Positions 35,882-44,726 of a stretch of DNA of 64,000 bases are shown piece after piece; position 1 is the first letter of the stretch, and each line of letters opens with the position of its first letter. Below the pieces are notes generated by a model. It saw only the letters and a program-made list of their open reading frames with translations. It was not told where the DNA came from and did not search any database. Source of the DNA: Bacillus sp. WMMC1349 (lineage in GTDB: Bacteria; Bacillota; Bacilli; Bacillales; Bacillaceae); the NCBI RefSeq assembly GCF_013155385.1, contig NZ_JABJUQ010000007.1, forward strand, positions 2,884,501-2,948,500, in the 5' to 3' direction. Position numbers and translations under genes: made by a program.

Positions 35882-37045
35882 TTACAATGAAGCCTTTAAT
35901 ATCGCTAGTACATCTGCCTTATTTAATGTTTTAAAGCGACCAAATTCACCGTTAGCCATTGCTTTATCAGCTATGAGATCAAGTTTTTCATCGTTAATAT
36001 TGTAATCGCTTAGACGGTTTGGTGCACCAAGACTGCTCCAAAATTCAGATAGTTTATCAATACCGGCTAATGCAATCTCCTCATCTGTTTTACCTGATTT
36101 ATCAATATCAAAAACCCGGACGGCAAACTGTTTAAAGCGAGCGGCATTTTCAGATAAAGTATGCCTCATCCAATTCGGGAACAAAATAGCTAGCCCTCCA
36201 GCATGGGGAATATCATAAACCGCTGAGACCGCGTGTTCAATATTGTGGGTTGCCCAGTCGCCACGCGCTCCCATTGCAAGCATCCCATTTAGTGCAATTG
36301 TGCCTGTATAGAGAATGGTTTCCCGCAGTTGATAATTTTCAAGGTCATCAATGAGACTAGGTGCTGTTTCAATGACTGTTTTTAAAAGGGACTCACACAT
36401 TCGATCTTGGTATGGTGTATTTTCTGTATGATGAAAATATTGTTCAAAGACATGTGACATCATATCAACGATTCCATAAATCGTATGATCTTTTGGCACT
36501 GTGAACGTGTTTACCGGATCAAGAATGGAGAACTTCGGAAAAACATGCGGGCTTCCCCAACCATATTTCTCATGGGTTTCCCAATTTGTAATGACCGATC
36601 CTGAATTCATTTCTGATCCTGTCGCTGCTAAAGTCAAAACGGTTCCAAATGGGAGTGCCTCAGACGGAATATGTTTTTTTGTTACGATATCCCAAGCATC
36701 ACCATTATATTTTGCACCTGCAGCGATTGCCTTTGTACAGTCAATGACACTTCCTCCCCCAACTGCCAGAAGAAAATCAATATTTTGTTCTTTGCAAATA
36801 GCTACACCTTTGTTGACAGTTTCTACACGAGGGTTTGGTTCAACACCTGACAGTTCATGAACTTTTACTTGCGCTTTTTGAAGAACAGACATCACTCGGT
36901 CATATAAACCATTTCGTTTAATACTGCCGCCTCCATAAACGAGTAAAATATTCCGACCATATCCCGGCACTTCTTCTGACAGCTTTTCAACCTCATCACG
37001 GCCAAAAATCAGTTTTGTCGGGTTCCAATATACAAAATTGTCCAT
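35882..37045 (-). CDS. yugJ: Iron-containing alcohol dehydrogenase (YugJ/YugK, NADH-dependent butanol dehydrogenase type)
   Basis: 387 aa using ATG 37045 ([11 protein letters not shown]), preceded by AAAAGGAGGCGGG; the open frame runs to 37189 without support. G-G-G-S-V-I-D and [19 protein letters not shown] metal-binding segments belong to the Fe-ADH family. B. subtilis has a yugJ-yugK pair here; only one copy is present. Probably reduces aldehydes with NAD(P)H. Confidence 0.9.
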   Translation of the reverse strand: MDNFVYWNPTKLIFGRDEVEKLSEEVPGYGRNILLVYGGGSIKRNGLYDRVMSVLQKAQVKVHELSGVEPNPRVETVNKGVAICKEQNIDFLLAVGGGSVIDCTKAIAAGAKYNGDAWDIVTKKHIPSEALPFGTVLTLAATGSEMNSGSVITNWETHEKYGWGSPHVFPKFSILDPVNTFTVPKDHTIYGIVDMMSHVFEQYFHHTENTPYQDRMCESLLKTVIETAPSLIDDLENYQLRETILYTGTIALNGMLAMGARGDWATHNIEHAVSAVYDIPHAGGLAILFPNWMRHTLSENAARFKQFAVRVFDIDKSGKTDEEIALAGIDKLSEFWSSLGAPNRLSDYNINDEKLDLIADKAMANGEFGRFKTLNKADVLAILKASL

Positions 37046-37187
37046 GCAGCCCGCCTCCTTTTTCCTTATTATACCTGAAGGACCACACGGCATGTAAAGC
37101 AATCTGCATTTATTATCTCTACGTATAAGCTTTCCAAATTGGTCACAATCTATAAATGTTGAAGTTATGAAAAAGGAGGAAAATATC

Positions 37188-37424
37188 ATGAGTGCGATTC
37201 AACGTTTTGCACTGCTTTTAACCATCATTGGTGCCGTTAATTGGGGACTCATCGGTTTTTTTCAGTTTGATTTAGTGGCCTCTATTTTCGGAGGCCCTAA
37301 CACAGCTATGTCCCGCATCATTTATGGGCTTGTTGGAATAGCAGGTCTGATCAACCTTGGACTATTGTTTAAACCAGCGGAAGAGACCGCTCGCAATGAA
37401 GAAAAACAACCACAAATGCGGTAA
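37188..37424 (+). CDS. yuzA: DUF378 membrane protein YuzA
   Basis: 78 aa, ATG 37188 with AAAAGGAGG. Two membrane segments ([16 protein letters not shown] and [10 protein letters not shown]) and a hydrophilic tail; G-A-V-N-W-G-L is the DUF378 signature. Function unknown. Confidence 0.85.
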   Translation: MSAIQRFALLLTIIGAVNWGLIGFFQFDLVASIFGGPNTAMSRIIYGLVGIAGLINLGLLFKPAEETARNEEKQPQMR

Positions 37425-37435
37425 ACTTCAAAAAA

Positions 37436-37465
37436 AATAACTCCGGTATTTTCACCGGAGTTATT
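37436..37465. terminator. Bidirectional terminator
   Basis: AATAACTCCGG / CCGGAGTTATT stem between convergent yuzA and yugI. Confidence 0.75.
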
Positions 37466-37467
37466 TT

Positions 37468-37854
37468 TTACTTTCTAATTAAATCTTTTCTGTTTGATTG
37501 TTCGATCCACTCTTCAAGTTTATCTTTTAAAGTATTGAATCCTTGAGGAGTTGCTTCTGCTTGAACAGGCTTTTGTTGTTTTTTAGGCTTGCTTTCTTTT
37601 CGTTCAGGAGCAGCCTGTGTAGCACGAATAGAAAGGCTAATCTTCCCTTTTCCCTCGTCAACAGATAGAACTTTTACCTGCACTTCATCACCAATTGCCA
37701 AGTGCTCTTTAATATCTTTAACGAAACCATGCGTTACTTCAGAAATATGCACGAGTCCTTGTGTTTCTTCATCTAAAGCAACGAACGCTCCATACGCCTG
37801 TAGTCCAGTTACTTTTCCAGTGTAAACATTGCCCACTTCAATTTTTGCTGACAT
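37468..37854 (-). CDS. yugI: General stress protein 13, S1 RNA-binding domain (YugI)
   Basis: 128 aa from ATG 37854, AGGGAG upstream; the longer frame to 37902 adds an unlikely leader. Residues 1-75 are a single S1 domain (G-N-V-Y-T-G-K-V-T-G-L-Q-A-Y-G-A-F and G-L-V-H-I-S-E), followed by a basic Lys/Gln-rich linker and a C-terminal helix. Binds RNA or ribosomes. Confidence 0.9.
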   Translation of the reverse strand: MSAKIEVGNVYTGKVTGLQAYGAFVALDEETQGLVHISEVTHGFVKDIKEHLAIGDEVQVKVLSVDEGKGKISLSIRATQAAPERKESKPKKQQKPVQAEATPQGFNTLKDKLEEWIEQSNRKDLIRK

Positions 37855-37971
37855 ATCTAACAACTCCCTAAATCTTATGAATTTATTCTCCTTTTTACGC
37901 AATAAAAAATTATATCACATAAAACGTTATTAATCAAAAAAATCAATTTCATGTTTAAAATCAAGTGAAAA

Positions 37972-38012
37972 GGGGAATACTAGAAACAATAAAGGCTTTC
38001 TAGTATTCCCCC
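37972..38012 (-). terminator. Distal hairpin after alaT
   Basis: GGGGAATACTAGAAA / TTTCTAGTATTCCCC, a second stem downstream of the alaT terminator. Confidence 0.6.
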
Positions 38013-38023
38013 CCTTTATGGAT

Positions 38024-38044
38024 GCGAACTTGTATAAAGTTCGC
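38024..38044 (-). terminator. Hairpin next to the alaT end
   Basis: GCGAACTT / AAGTTCGC stem. The T-run lies on its plus-strand 3' side, so on the alaT strand it is followed by A/T-poor sequence; it may serve as the first of two stems. Confidence 0.45.
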
Positions 38045-38050
38045 TTTTTT

Positions 38051-39211
38051 TTATGAACTTTCGATAAAGCGTTTCATTCTAACTAGCGCTTCTTGGAGCT
38101 GCTCAATGGATGATGCATAAGAACATCTAATATAGCCTTCACCACTAGGACCAAATACACTGCCAGGGACAACGGCAATTTTTTCATTTAACAGAAGCGA
38201 TTCTGCAAACGCTTCAGAACTCATTCCTGTTTTTTTAATGGATGGGAATGCATAAAAAGCGCCTCCTGGGCGATGACAATCTAGCCCCATATCATTTAAT
38301 GCATCAATAAAAAGATTTCGTCTCCGTCGATAGCTTTTTTTCATTTTATCTACATCGTCCAGTCCGTTTTTGAGAGCCTCTTCTGCACCAAATTGAGCCA
38401 TGCTTGGCGCACACATCATGGAATATTGGTGAATTTTCAACATCGGGTCTCTTAAAAAAGCCGGAGCAGCGACATAGCCAAGACGCCAACCTGTCATTGC
38501 AAATCCCTTTGAAAAGCCAGAAATCAAAATTGTCCGTTGTTTCATTCCGTTAATACTCGCAAAGCTTGCATATGGTTCATCATATGTAAGCTCAGCATAG
38601 ATCTCATCCGCTATGACAAGTAAATCGTGCTGTTCAGCAAAAGCTGCGATCTCTTCAAGCTCTGTTTTCGAATAAACAGAGCCGGTAGGGTTTGATGGTG
38701 TTGATAAAAGGATCGCTTTTGTCCGATTTGTTAAAGCTGATTCAAAATCTTTTGGGCTTGCTTTAAATCCTTGTTCAGCACTCGTTTGAATGTGAACAGG
38801 CTTACCTCCAGCCAGTGCAACAAGCGCTTCATAAGCGACAAAACAAGGCTCTGGGATGAGGACTTCTTCTCCCGGATTAAGAATGGCTCTGACTGCGATA
38901 TCAAGGGCCTGGCTCGCTCCTACTGTTACAATCAATTCTTCATCAGGACAATAGTCAAGGTGAAAGCGTTTTTTTAAATAATGGCTTATTTCTTTTCTTA
39001 ATGAAAGCAGCCCGGCATTCGCGGTATACGATGTATAGCCTTGTTCAAGTGAAAGAATACTCGCTTCTCTGACATTCCATGCCGTCACAAAATCTGGTTC
39101 CCCAACACCTAGGGAAATGACGCCTTCCATTGTTGATGCCAGATCAAAAAACTTGCGAATGCCTGATGGTTTGATTTGCTGTGCTGCTTTTGAAACATAC
39201 GTTGAATTCAT
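38051..39211 (-). CDS. alaT: Alanine transaminase AlaT (class I/II aminotransferase)
   Basis: 386 aa. PLP-binding Lys in S-G-F-S-K-G-F-A-M-T-G-W-R near residue 230; N-P-T-G-S-V-Y around 170 and the C-terminal Arg in Y-I-R-C-S-Y near 365. In B. subtilis the partner of alaR in L-alanine synthesis from pyruvate. Start immediately adjoins the alaR stop (39211/39212), so one transcript. Confidence 0.92.
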   Translation of the reverse strand: MNSTYVSKAAQQIKPSGIRKFFDLASTMEGVISLGVGEPDFVTAWNVREASILSLEQGYTSYTANAGLLSLRKEISHYLKKRFHLDYCPDEELIVTVGASQALDIAVRAILNPGEEVLIPEPCFVAYEALVALAGGKPVHIQTSAEQGFKASPKDFESALTNRTKAILLSTPSNPTGSVYSKTELEEIAAFAEQHDLLVIADEIYAELTYDEPYASFASINGMKQRTILISGFSKGFAMTGWRLGYVAAPAFLRDPMLKIHQYSMMCAPSMAQFGAEEALKNGLDDVDKMKKSYRRRRNLFIDALNDMGLDCHRPGGAFYAFPSIKKTGMSSEAFAESLLLNEKIAVVPGSVFGPSGEGYIRCSYASSIEQLQEALVRMKRFIESS

Positions 39212-39712
39212 TTACGGAGACACCACGATTCTTTTGTCATCATCACCAGATTCAAAAACTTTACCATCATGCTTGTATTTTTTTAAGATAAAGTGAGTGG
39301 TTGTTGACATAACAGATTCAAGCGTTGACAGCTTCTCAGATACAAAATGAGAAATATCAGACATTGTTCTGCCGCGGATCACAACAGATAAGTCATAAAC
39401 GCCTGACATGAGGTAAACAGATTCAACCTCCTGAAATCTGTAAATGCGCTCAGCCACTTCATCAAAACCGACTCCGCGCTTTGGTGTCACTTTGACATCA
39501 ATCATTGCAGTAACACCTTCATGACCATCTACTTTATGCCAATCAATCATCGTTGAATAATCAATAATGACCTTTTCTTTTTCAAGTTTTTCGATCATCA
39601 TTTTTGTTTCTTCCAAAGAAAGATCAGCCATTTTTGCAATCGTTTCTACTTTAAGACGGCTGTTTTCTTCCAAAATTTCCAATATCTCTGTTTCTTTTGC
39701 TGTTAATTTCAT
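39212..39712 (-). CDS. alaR: Lrp/AsnC-type regulator AlaR
   Basis: 166 aa. N-terminal helix-turn-helix (S-R-L-K-V-E-T-I-A-K-M-A-D-L-S, residues 15-45) and C-terminal RAM/AsnC ligand domain (about 70-145). First gene of the alaR-alaT operon; in B. subtilis it activates it. Confidence 0.92.
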   Translation of the reverse strand: MKLTAKETEILEILEENSRLKVETIAKMADLSLEETKMMIEKLEKEKVIIDYSTMIDWHKVDGHEGVTAMIDVKVTPKRGVGFDEVAERIYRFQEVESVYLMSGVYDLSVVIRGRTMSDISHFVSEKLSTLESVMSTTTHFILKKYKHDGKVFESGDDDKRIVVSP

Positions 39713-39872
39713 TTATTTATCACACCTTCGCTTGTTCAAGGAATCTTCTGAATATTATAGCATGTTTTCCAACGAATCACAGCGTTTTAAAATTTTTTTC
39801 GGATATGATAATAATATTCGCGAAATGTCTTGACCACATACATGAAAGAAAACCATTCGGAGTGATGTTAAA

Positions 39873-40691
39873 ATGTCAACAAAACCGTTTATAAAATCGA
39901 TTCAAGGGGTTGAAATATATTATGAGTATTACAAAAATCCTGGCAAAACAACACTGATTTTGATACATGGATTTCTTTCCTCTTCATTTTGTTATCGAAA
40001 AATCATCCCTCTTTTAAAGGATGAATTTAACTTAGTCGCCATTGACCTTCCGCCGTTTGGACAATCGGAAAAATCACGGACTTTTGTCTATAGCTATCAA
40101 AACATGGCTAAGATCATTATCAAGTTAGCGGAATTATTGAACATTGATGAGGCCATTTTAGTTGGTCATTCAATGGGCGGACAAATATCACTTTATGCTG
40201 TTAAAGAAAAGCCTGAATTATTTAAGAAAGTTGTTTTGCTATGCAGTTCTGCATACTTAAAAAAATCGCCGCCTTCGCTTATTTTCGGGAGCCATATCCC
40301 TTACTTTTATTTATATATTAAACGCTGGCTCGCAAAACAAGGCGTCCTAGAAAATTTGCGTAATGTTGTTTATAACGCATCTTTAATTGATCAAGAAATG
40401 ATGAATGGCTATTTAAAACCGTTTCTTGATGATCGAATTTTCAAGGCTCTCACACGCCTAATCCGCCATCGAGAAGGCGATTTATCTTCTGATGTTTTAA
40501 AAGAAATAGAAGTTCCATCCTTATTGATCTGGGGAGAAGAAGACCGAATTGTTCCCTTGCAAATCGGGGAAAGGCTTCATCACGATTTGCCGAATTCTAC
40601 ATTTTATGTGTTAAAACAAACTGGACATCTTGTCCCTGAAGAAAATCCTGATTTTGTTTCTGACAAAATTGCAAATTTCAGTTTGATGTGA
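39873..40691 (+). CDS. yugF: Alpha/beta hydrolase YugF
   Basis: 272 aa. Oxyanion text L-I-H-G-F near 31, nucleophile elbow G-H-S-M-G-G with Ser at about 96, acid D in E-E-D-R-I-V near 228 and catalytic His in T-G-H-L near 251. Cytoplasmic esterase-like enzyme of unknown substrate. Divergent from alaR. Confidence 0.88.
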   Translation: MSTKPFIKSIQGVEIYYEYYKNPGKTTLILIHGFLSSSFCYRKIIPLLKDEFNLVAIDLPPFGQSEKSRTFVYSYQNMAKIIIKLAELLNIDEAILVGHSMGGQISLYAVKEKPELFKKVVLLCSSAYLKKSPPSLIFGSHIPYFYLYIKRWLAKQGVLENLRNVVYNASLIDQEMMNGYLKPFLDDRIFKALTRLIRHREGDLSSDVLKEIEVPSLLIWGEEDRIVPLQIGERLHHDLPNSTFYVLKQTGHLVPEENPDFVSDKIANFSLM

Positions 40692-40694
40692 AAA

Positions 40695-40812
40695 GGGGTG
40701 TCTAAAAAGTCTTTTATCAACATGAGTCAAGGGGAATAGCGGGACTCCTGCCGGAATAGCTCGCGGAAAGCGAGCAAATTCCCCAATCCATACTACTTTC
40801 AGGACACCCCCA
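40695..40812 (-). repeat. Dispersed hairpin repeat, copy 3
   Basis: Contains GGGACTCCTGCCGGAATAGC, CGCGGAAAGCGAGC and GCAAATTCCCCAATCC followed by ACTACTTTCAGGACACCCC. The latter blocks are the reverse complement of those near 29.2 and 47.2 kb, and the first block matches copy 1. Fills the gap between convergent yugF and yugE and may work as a terminator. Confidence 0.65.
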
Positions 40813-40816
40813 TTCT

Positions 40817-41053
40817 TTAACAGGAACTTGCATTTTTGATGATTAAAAGCTGTTCCGCTAATTGGATACACTCTTTTAATGCTAAAGATTGGTCAAATGA
40901 GAAATCAAAAATGGTCTGAATCGCTTGTCCAAGTTGTTCAGTATTGTCTTCTGTATATACAAACTGAACAATTTCTGCTGCCTCTGTCTCATAACCATCA
41001 GGCCCAATTTCAAAAGGGTCCCATTTCTTTATCAACTGGATCATTTCTTCCAT
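40817..41053 (-). CDS. yugE: DUF1871 protein YugE
   Basis: 78 aa from ATG 41053 (M-E-E-M-I-Q-L-I-K-K-W-D-P-F). W-D-P-F-E-I-G-P-D-G-Y-E-T-E and Y-T-E-D-N-T-E-Q-L fit the small helical DUF1871 family. Order yugF-yugE-patB matches B. subtilis. Function unknown. Confidence 0.8.
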   Translation of the reverse strand: MEEMIQLIKKWDPFEIGPDGYETEAAEIVQFVYTEDNTEQLGQAIQTIFDFSFDQSLALKECIQLAEQLLIIKNASSC

Positions 41054-41187
41054 ATGAATCACCACTTCGTCTAATTTTTTAAAATAAAATTGCAACCAAA
41101 AAGAATTCCACAATTGTATCATAAATCATTGCAATCTAATGGAATCACCGTTAATGTAAACAATAGATCAAGACATGAGGTGATATC

Positions 41188-42351
41188 ATGGATTTTAATA
41201 CAACACATAAGAGACTTGGTACTCAATCTGTAAAGTGGGATTTGACGAATGAATTATTCGGTGTAAAAGATGCGCTACCAATGTGGGTAGCAGATATGGA
41301 TTTTCGTGCGCCTCAAGAAGTGATTGACGCTCTTCTCGAACGCTTGGAACACGGTGTTTTTGGTTATACTTCAACAAGTATGAGAACAAAAGAAGCTGTT
41401 GTCAAATGGCTTAGTAAACGTCATGGCTGGGAGATCGAACCATCATTTATTACATTTAGCCCCGGTGTTGTGACAGCTCTCGCGGTTGCCATTCAAGCAT
41501 TTACAGATCCAGGGGATCAAGTGATCGTCCAACCGCCTGTTTATCCTCCATTTTTTGAGATGGTTAAAAAGAACGGACGATCTTTGTTACATAACCCATT
41601 AATTGAAACTGACGGTCGCTATGAGATGGATTTTGCCGATCTTGAGAAGAAACTTAACGATCATGATGTCAAGCTTTTCATTCTTTGCAACCCTCATAAT
41701 CCGTCTGGACGGTCTTGGACAAAAGAGGAACTATTAAAACTTGGTGAACTCTGCCTTCAGCATCAGGTAACTGTTATTTCTGATGAAATTCACTCTGATC
41801 TTATGTTAGACGGGTTAAAACATACACCGTTCGCTTCTCTATCTCAGGAATTAAGTGAACTGTCAATCACATGTATAGCGCCAAGCAAAACGTTTAATTT
41901 GGCAGGTTTGCAAGCTTCAGCAATCATGATTCCCGATCAGGCAAAAAGAACGGCTTTTACAAAAGTGCTTGAGCGCCTCGGCCTTACATCTTTAAACGCG
42001 TTTGCAGTCACGGCAATTGAAGCTGCCTATACGAAAGGAGAATCATGGTTAGACCAGTTAATTCCTTATATTAAAAACAATATGAATGAAGTCCGCCGCT
42101 TTTTAGAAAGTGAACTGCCTGAAATAAAAATCTTCAATCCTGATGCTTCTTATTTGTTATGGCTTGACTGTCGAGCACTCGATCTATCAGATCAGGAGAT
42201 GAAGCGCAAGCTGCTTCATCAAGGAAAACTTATCCTCGAACCCGGACCGAAATACGGTCCAGGAGGGGCCGGATTTGTTAGAATGAATGTTGCCTGTCCT
42301 TTGTCTGTCGTAAAAGATGGTCTGAATCGATTAAAAATCGCCCTTTCATAA
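41188..42351 (+). CDS. patB: Cystathionine beta-lyase PatB (MalY/PatB family)
   Basis: 387 aa, ATG 41188 with TGAGGTG upstream. Motifs: M-W-V-A-D-M-D-F near residue 32, N-P-H-N-P-S-G-R near 170, and PLP Lys in A-P-S-K-T-F-N-L-A-G near 233. Breaks cystathionine or related C-S bonds in methionine metabolism. Confidence 0.93.
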   Translation: MDFNTTHKRLGTQSVKWDLTNELFGVKDALPMWVADMDFRAPQEVIDALLERLEHGVFGYTSTSMRTKEAVVKWLSKRHGWEIEPSFITFSPGVVTALAVAIQAFTDPGDQVIVQPPVYPPFFEMVKKNGRSLLHNPLIETDGRYEMDFADLEKKLNDHDVKLFILCNPHNPSGRSWTKEELLKLGELCLQHQVTVISDEIHSDLMLDGLKHTPFASLSQELSELSITCIAPSKTFNLAGLQASAIMIPDQAKRTAFTKVLERLGLTSLNAFAVTAIEAAYTKGESWLDQLIPYIKNNMNEVRRFLESELPEIKIFNPDASYLLWLDCRALDLSDQEMKRKLLHQGKLILEPGPKYGPGGAGFVRMNVACPLSVVKDGLNRLKIALS

Positions 42352-42362
42352 ACAGATTTCTG

Positions 42363-42551
42363 TTAGCTATCTTTCTGATTTTCATTTACTTTTTGTATGA
42401 GTTTTTCGGCTTCTTCTGCTTCTTTTCTAGAACGTTTTACGATCAGCCTGAAAACCATAAACGCAACAATGAAGAAAATAACGAGTGTAATAAAAGAAGG
42501 TATGTACTCCCTTTTATCTTCAGGAAAATATAACATAAACTGAACCAGCAT
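42363..42551 (-). CDS. Small membrane protein, 62 aa
   Basis: One membrane segment (I-P-S-F-I-T-L-V-I-F-F-I-V-A-F-M-V-F) followed by an Arg/Lys/Glu-rich helix. ATG 42551 behind GGGAGG. Not recognised. It occupies the place where B. subtilis has kinB and kapB. Confidence 0.6.
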   Translation of the reverse strand: MLVQFMLYFPEDKREYIPSFITLVIFFIVAFMVFRLIVKRSRKEAEEAEKLIQKVNENQKDS

Positions 42552-42601
42552 GATTCTTCCTCCCTGAAATAGATTAGTAATATCATATCAAATGAAGAGC
42601 A

Positions 42602-42635
42602 AATAACCCAATCAACAATTGCTGATTGGGTTATT
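42602..42635 (-). terminator. Terminator downstream of kapD
   Basis: AATAACCCAATCA / TGATTGGGTTATT stem at the kapD stop. Confidence 0.75.
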
Positions 42636-43252
42636 TATGTGGCCTGGGGAAATACTTTAGAAAGGTCGATCCGATCACCGATTGTTGTTGGTTTAGGTTT
42701 CCCTAAATATTGTTTGTCACGTTCAACCAGTTGAAATAATTTATATGTTGTCATCGCATCATCAAGTGCTTTATGTTGTTTACCCGTGCCGGAATCACCA
42801 TATTCTTCAGCTGCTTTCCACAAGTTCGTTAATGTTTTATCGCCAAAGAAATTTTTATATTCCATGGATAAATCCCTCATTTTTCCTTTAAATGGAAAGG
42901 ATATATGGTTAAATATGCAGTTTTGTTTTAAAACTTTCATGTCCGTATTACCCCAAGTGATAATGACGCTATCTTGTTTGGAATCAAGCGCCTTGAGCTT
43001 TTCTATTAAAGTAGCAAATGTGATTCCTTGATCAACCTGTTTCTGTGTAATATTTAAAAATGTTTTACAGCGTCTTGTTAATTTAGGAAATTTTTTCGGC
43101 TTTACATAGCTCGAAAATGTCTCAATTACCTGATGATTAGCCGCTTTAACAACCCCTGCTTCAATGATTTCCGGAAAAAAATTTTGCGGACGATATTTTC
43201 CTTCAGGCATCGTAAATTCAAAATCAATCACTAGTATGGTGCTTGACTTCAC
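42635..43252 (-). CDS. kapD: KapD, DEDDh exonuclease-family inhibitor of the KinA sporulation pathway
   Basis: 205 aa. DnaQ-like fold with I-D-F-E-F-T at the N-terminus, a second acidic block in T-W-G-N-T-D near 100 and K-Q-H-K-A-L-D-D-A near 165, the DEDDh metal site. In B. subtilis its product inhibits KinA-dependent entry into sporulation and is encoded after kinB-kapB, which are absent here. Confidence 0.88.
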   Translation of the reverse strand: MKSSTILVIDFEFTMPEGKYRPQNFFPEIIEAGVVKAANHQVIETFSSYVKPKKFPKLTRRCKTFLNITQKQVDQGITFATLIEKLKALDSKQDSVIITWGNTDMKVLKQNCIFNHISFPFKGKMRDLSMEYKNFFGDKTLTNLWKAAEEYGDSGTGKQHKALDDAMTTYKLFQLVERDKQYLGKPKPTTIGDRIDLSKVFPQAT

Positions 43253-43399
43253 TTTTTTCTCACCTGCCTTTCTTAAATCATTGTTTATTTCATTTTTCCT
43301 TTATTATATCATTATATTTCTCTACCCTAATTTTATTTTCTAAAAATAGTGAATATTTCATCAATCATTAACTATTTATTGTAGCTAACCTATTTGTTT

Positions 43400-43405
43400 T
43401 ATAAT
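43400..43405 (+). promoter_or_regulatory. Possible sigma-A -10 box of the MFS transporter gene
   Basis: TATAAT at 43400-43405 with TTGTAG 15 bases upstream. Transcription would begin near 43412, leaving very little leader before the first in-frame ATG (43420). Confidence 0.35.
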
Positions 43406-43419
43406 GAAACAGAATGTAA

Positions 43420-44646
43420 ATGTTTAAGAAGGTGATTCACATCTCTGTTTATAAAAAAAATCTATTCATCATGTGGTTTGCAAATTTTTTGGTTTCCGCC
43501 AGTGCTACCATGGTTTTGCCGTTTCTTTCATTGTATATTAATACTTTTGGCCATCATTCGAACGGATTTACTGAGAAATGGAGTGGCTATGTTTTTGGGA
43601 TTACATTTTTGATGGCTTTTTTGGTCTCCCCTTTTTGGGGAAGATTTGGTGATCAATACGGATATAAGAAAATACTGCTGATTACAGGGTCCGGAATTGG
43701 GACGTGTATTCTCCTCATGTCCGTTGTTTCTTCTGTATATGATCTGTTTTTTCTGAGAATGGTAATGGGTCTTGTTACCGGCTTTATTCCAACATCGCTG
43801 GCCATGATTTCAGCCCAGACACCTAAAAAACTAGCTGGGAAAGTGCTTGGCACTCTCCAAACGGGCACAGTCTCAGGAGGTTTATTCGGTCCATTGATTG
43901 GCGGGTTACTTGCTGATCATGTCGGCTTTACATATACCTTTTTTATTACAGCCTTCATGATTTACGGGTCTGTTTTTCTTGTGTTTCTCGGAGTTCATGA
44001 ACGACCTTTGAAATCGAAGCGAACCCAGTCTGATACTTATTCAAGAAAACAAGTATTACAAGCGATTTTTAATAGAAAATCGTTGCTCACAATGATGATC
44101 TTAACCGCAGTCATTCAAATTGGAAATTTTAGTATTCAGCCTTTACTCGCCTTGTATGTTGCTGAATTGCACGGCACCCAACATCTTGCTTTCTTTTCGG
44201 GATTAGCTTTTTCAGCAACCGGTCTTGGCAGCCTTCTTTCTGCGAGAAAGTGGGGACATTGGGGTGACAGGTTTGGTCATGGAAAAATTTTAATCATTCT
44301 TTCGCTTTTAGCAACCGTTTTTTTTATTCCACAAGGTTTGGCATCATCATATCAGGTTCTCATCATATTTCGCTTTTTATTTGGTATCGCTCTCGGCGGA
44401 ATGATCCCCTGCATAACAGCTTCCATTCGAATTCAGGCTCCCGTGGCCATTCAAGGAGAAGTGCTCGGCTATAATGTCAGTTTCAGATTTTTTGGCAATG
44501 TCATCGGTCCTGTGCTAGGCGGGGTACTTTCCAGTCATTTTGGTATTTCCACTACCTTTTATACAACAGCTTTTCTATTTTTCTTCGGAGCTTGCCTGTT
44601 GTTTATTCAAAGGTTTCAGGAAAAAAAAGCGAAATTTGAAAACTAA
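43420..44646 (+). CDS. yuxJ: MFS transporter YuxJ
   Basis: 408 aa at most, twelve predicted membrane segments, with G-R-F-G-D-Q-Y-G-Y-K-K between TM2 and TM3 and a central hydrophilic loop at ~205. Drug/metabolite exporter class; substrate unknown. Start is uncertain: ATG 43420 lacks a ribosome site, whereas AAGAAGGTGATT just downstream precedes non-ATG codons (for example ATC 43441) or M-W-F-A-N near 43468. Lies between kapD and pbpD as in B. subtilis. Confidence 0.85.
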   Translation: MFKKVIHISVYKKNLFIMWFANFLVSASATMVLPFLSLYINTFGHHSNGFTEKWSGYVFGITFLMAFLVSPFWGRFGDQYGYKKILLITGSGIGTCILLMSVVSSVYDLFFLRMVMGLVTGFIPTSLAMISAQTPKKLAGKVLGTLQTGTVSGGLFGPLIGGLLADHVGFTYTFFITAFMIYGSVFLVFLGVHERPLKSKRTQSDTYSRKQVLQAIFNRKSLLTMMILTAVIQIGNFSIQPLLALYVAELHGTQHLAFFSGLAFSATGLGSLLSARKWGHWGDRFGHGKILIILSLLATVFFIPQGLASSYQVLIIFRFLFGIALGGMIPCITASIRIQAPVAIQGEVLGYNVSFRFFGNVIGPVLGGVLSSHFGISTTFYTTAFLFFFGACLLFIQRFQEKKAKFEN

Positions 44647-44726
44647 AAACTTCAAAATCTCATATTTTAGTCTTCTCGATATCTAAAAATAATGATACGA
44701 TATGGCTAGAATTTACTGAAAAGAGA

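Noticed and set aside
37045..37189. N-terminal extension of the alcohol dehydrogenase
   Set aside because: Continues upstream only because no stop intervenes; a strong ribosome site supports ATG 37045 and family length is about 387 residues.
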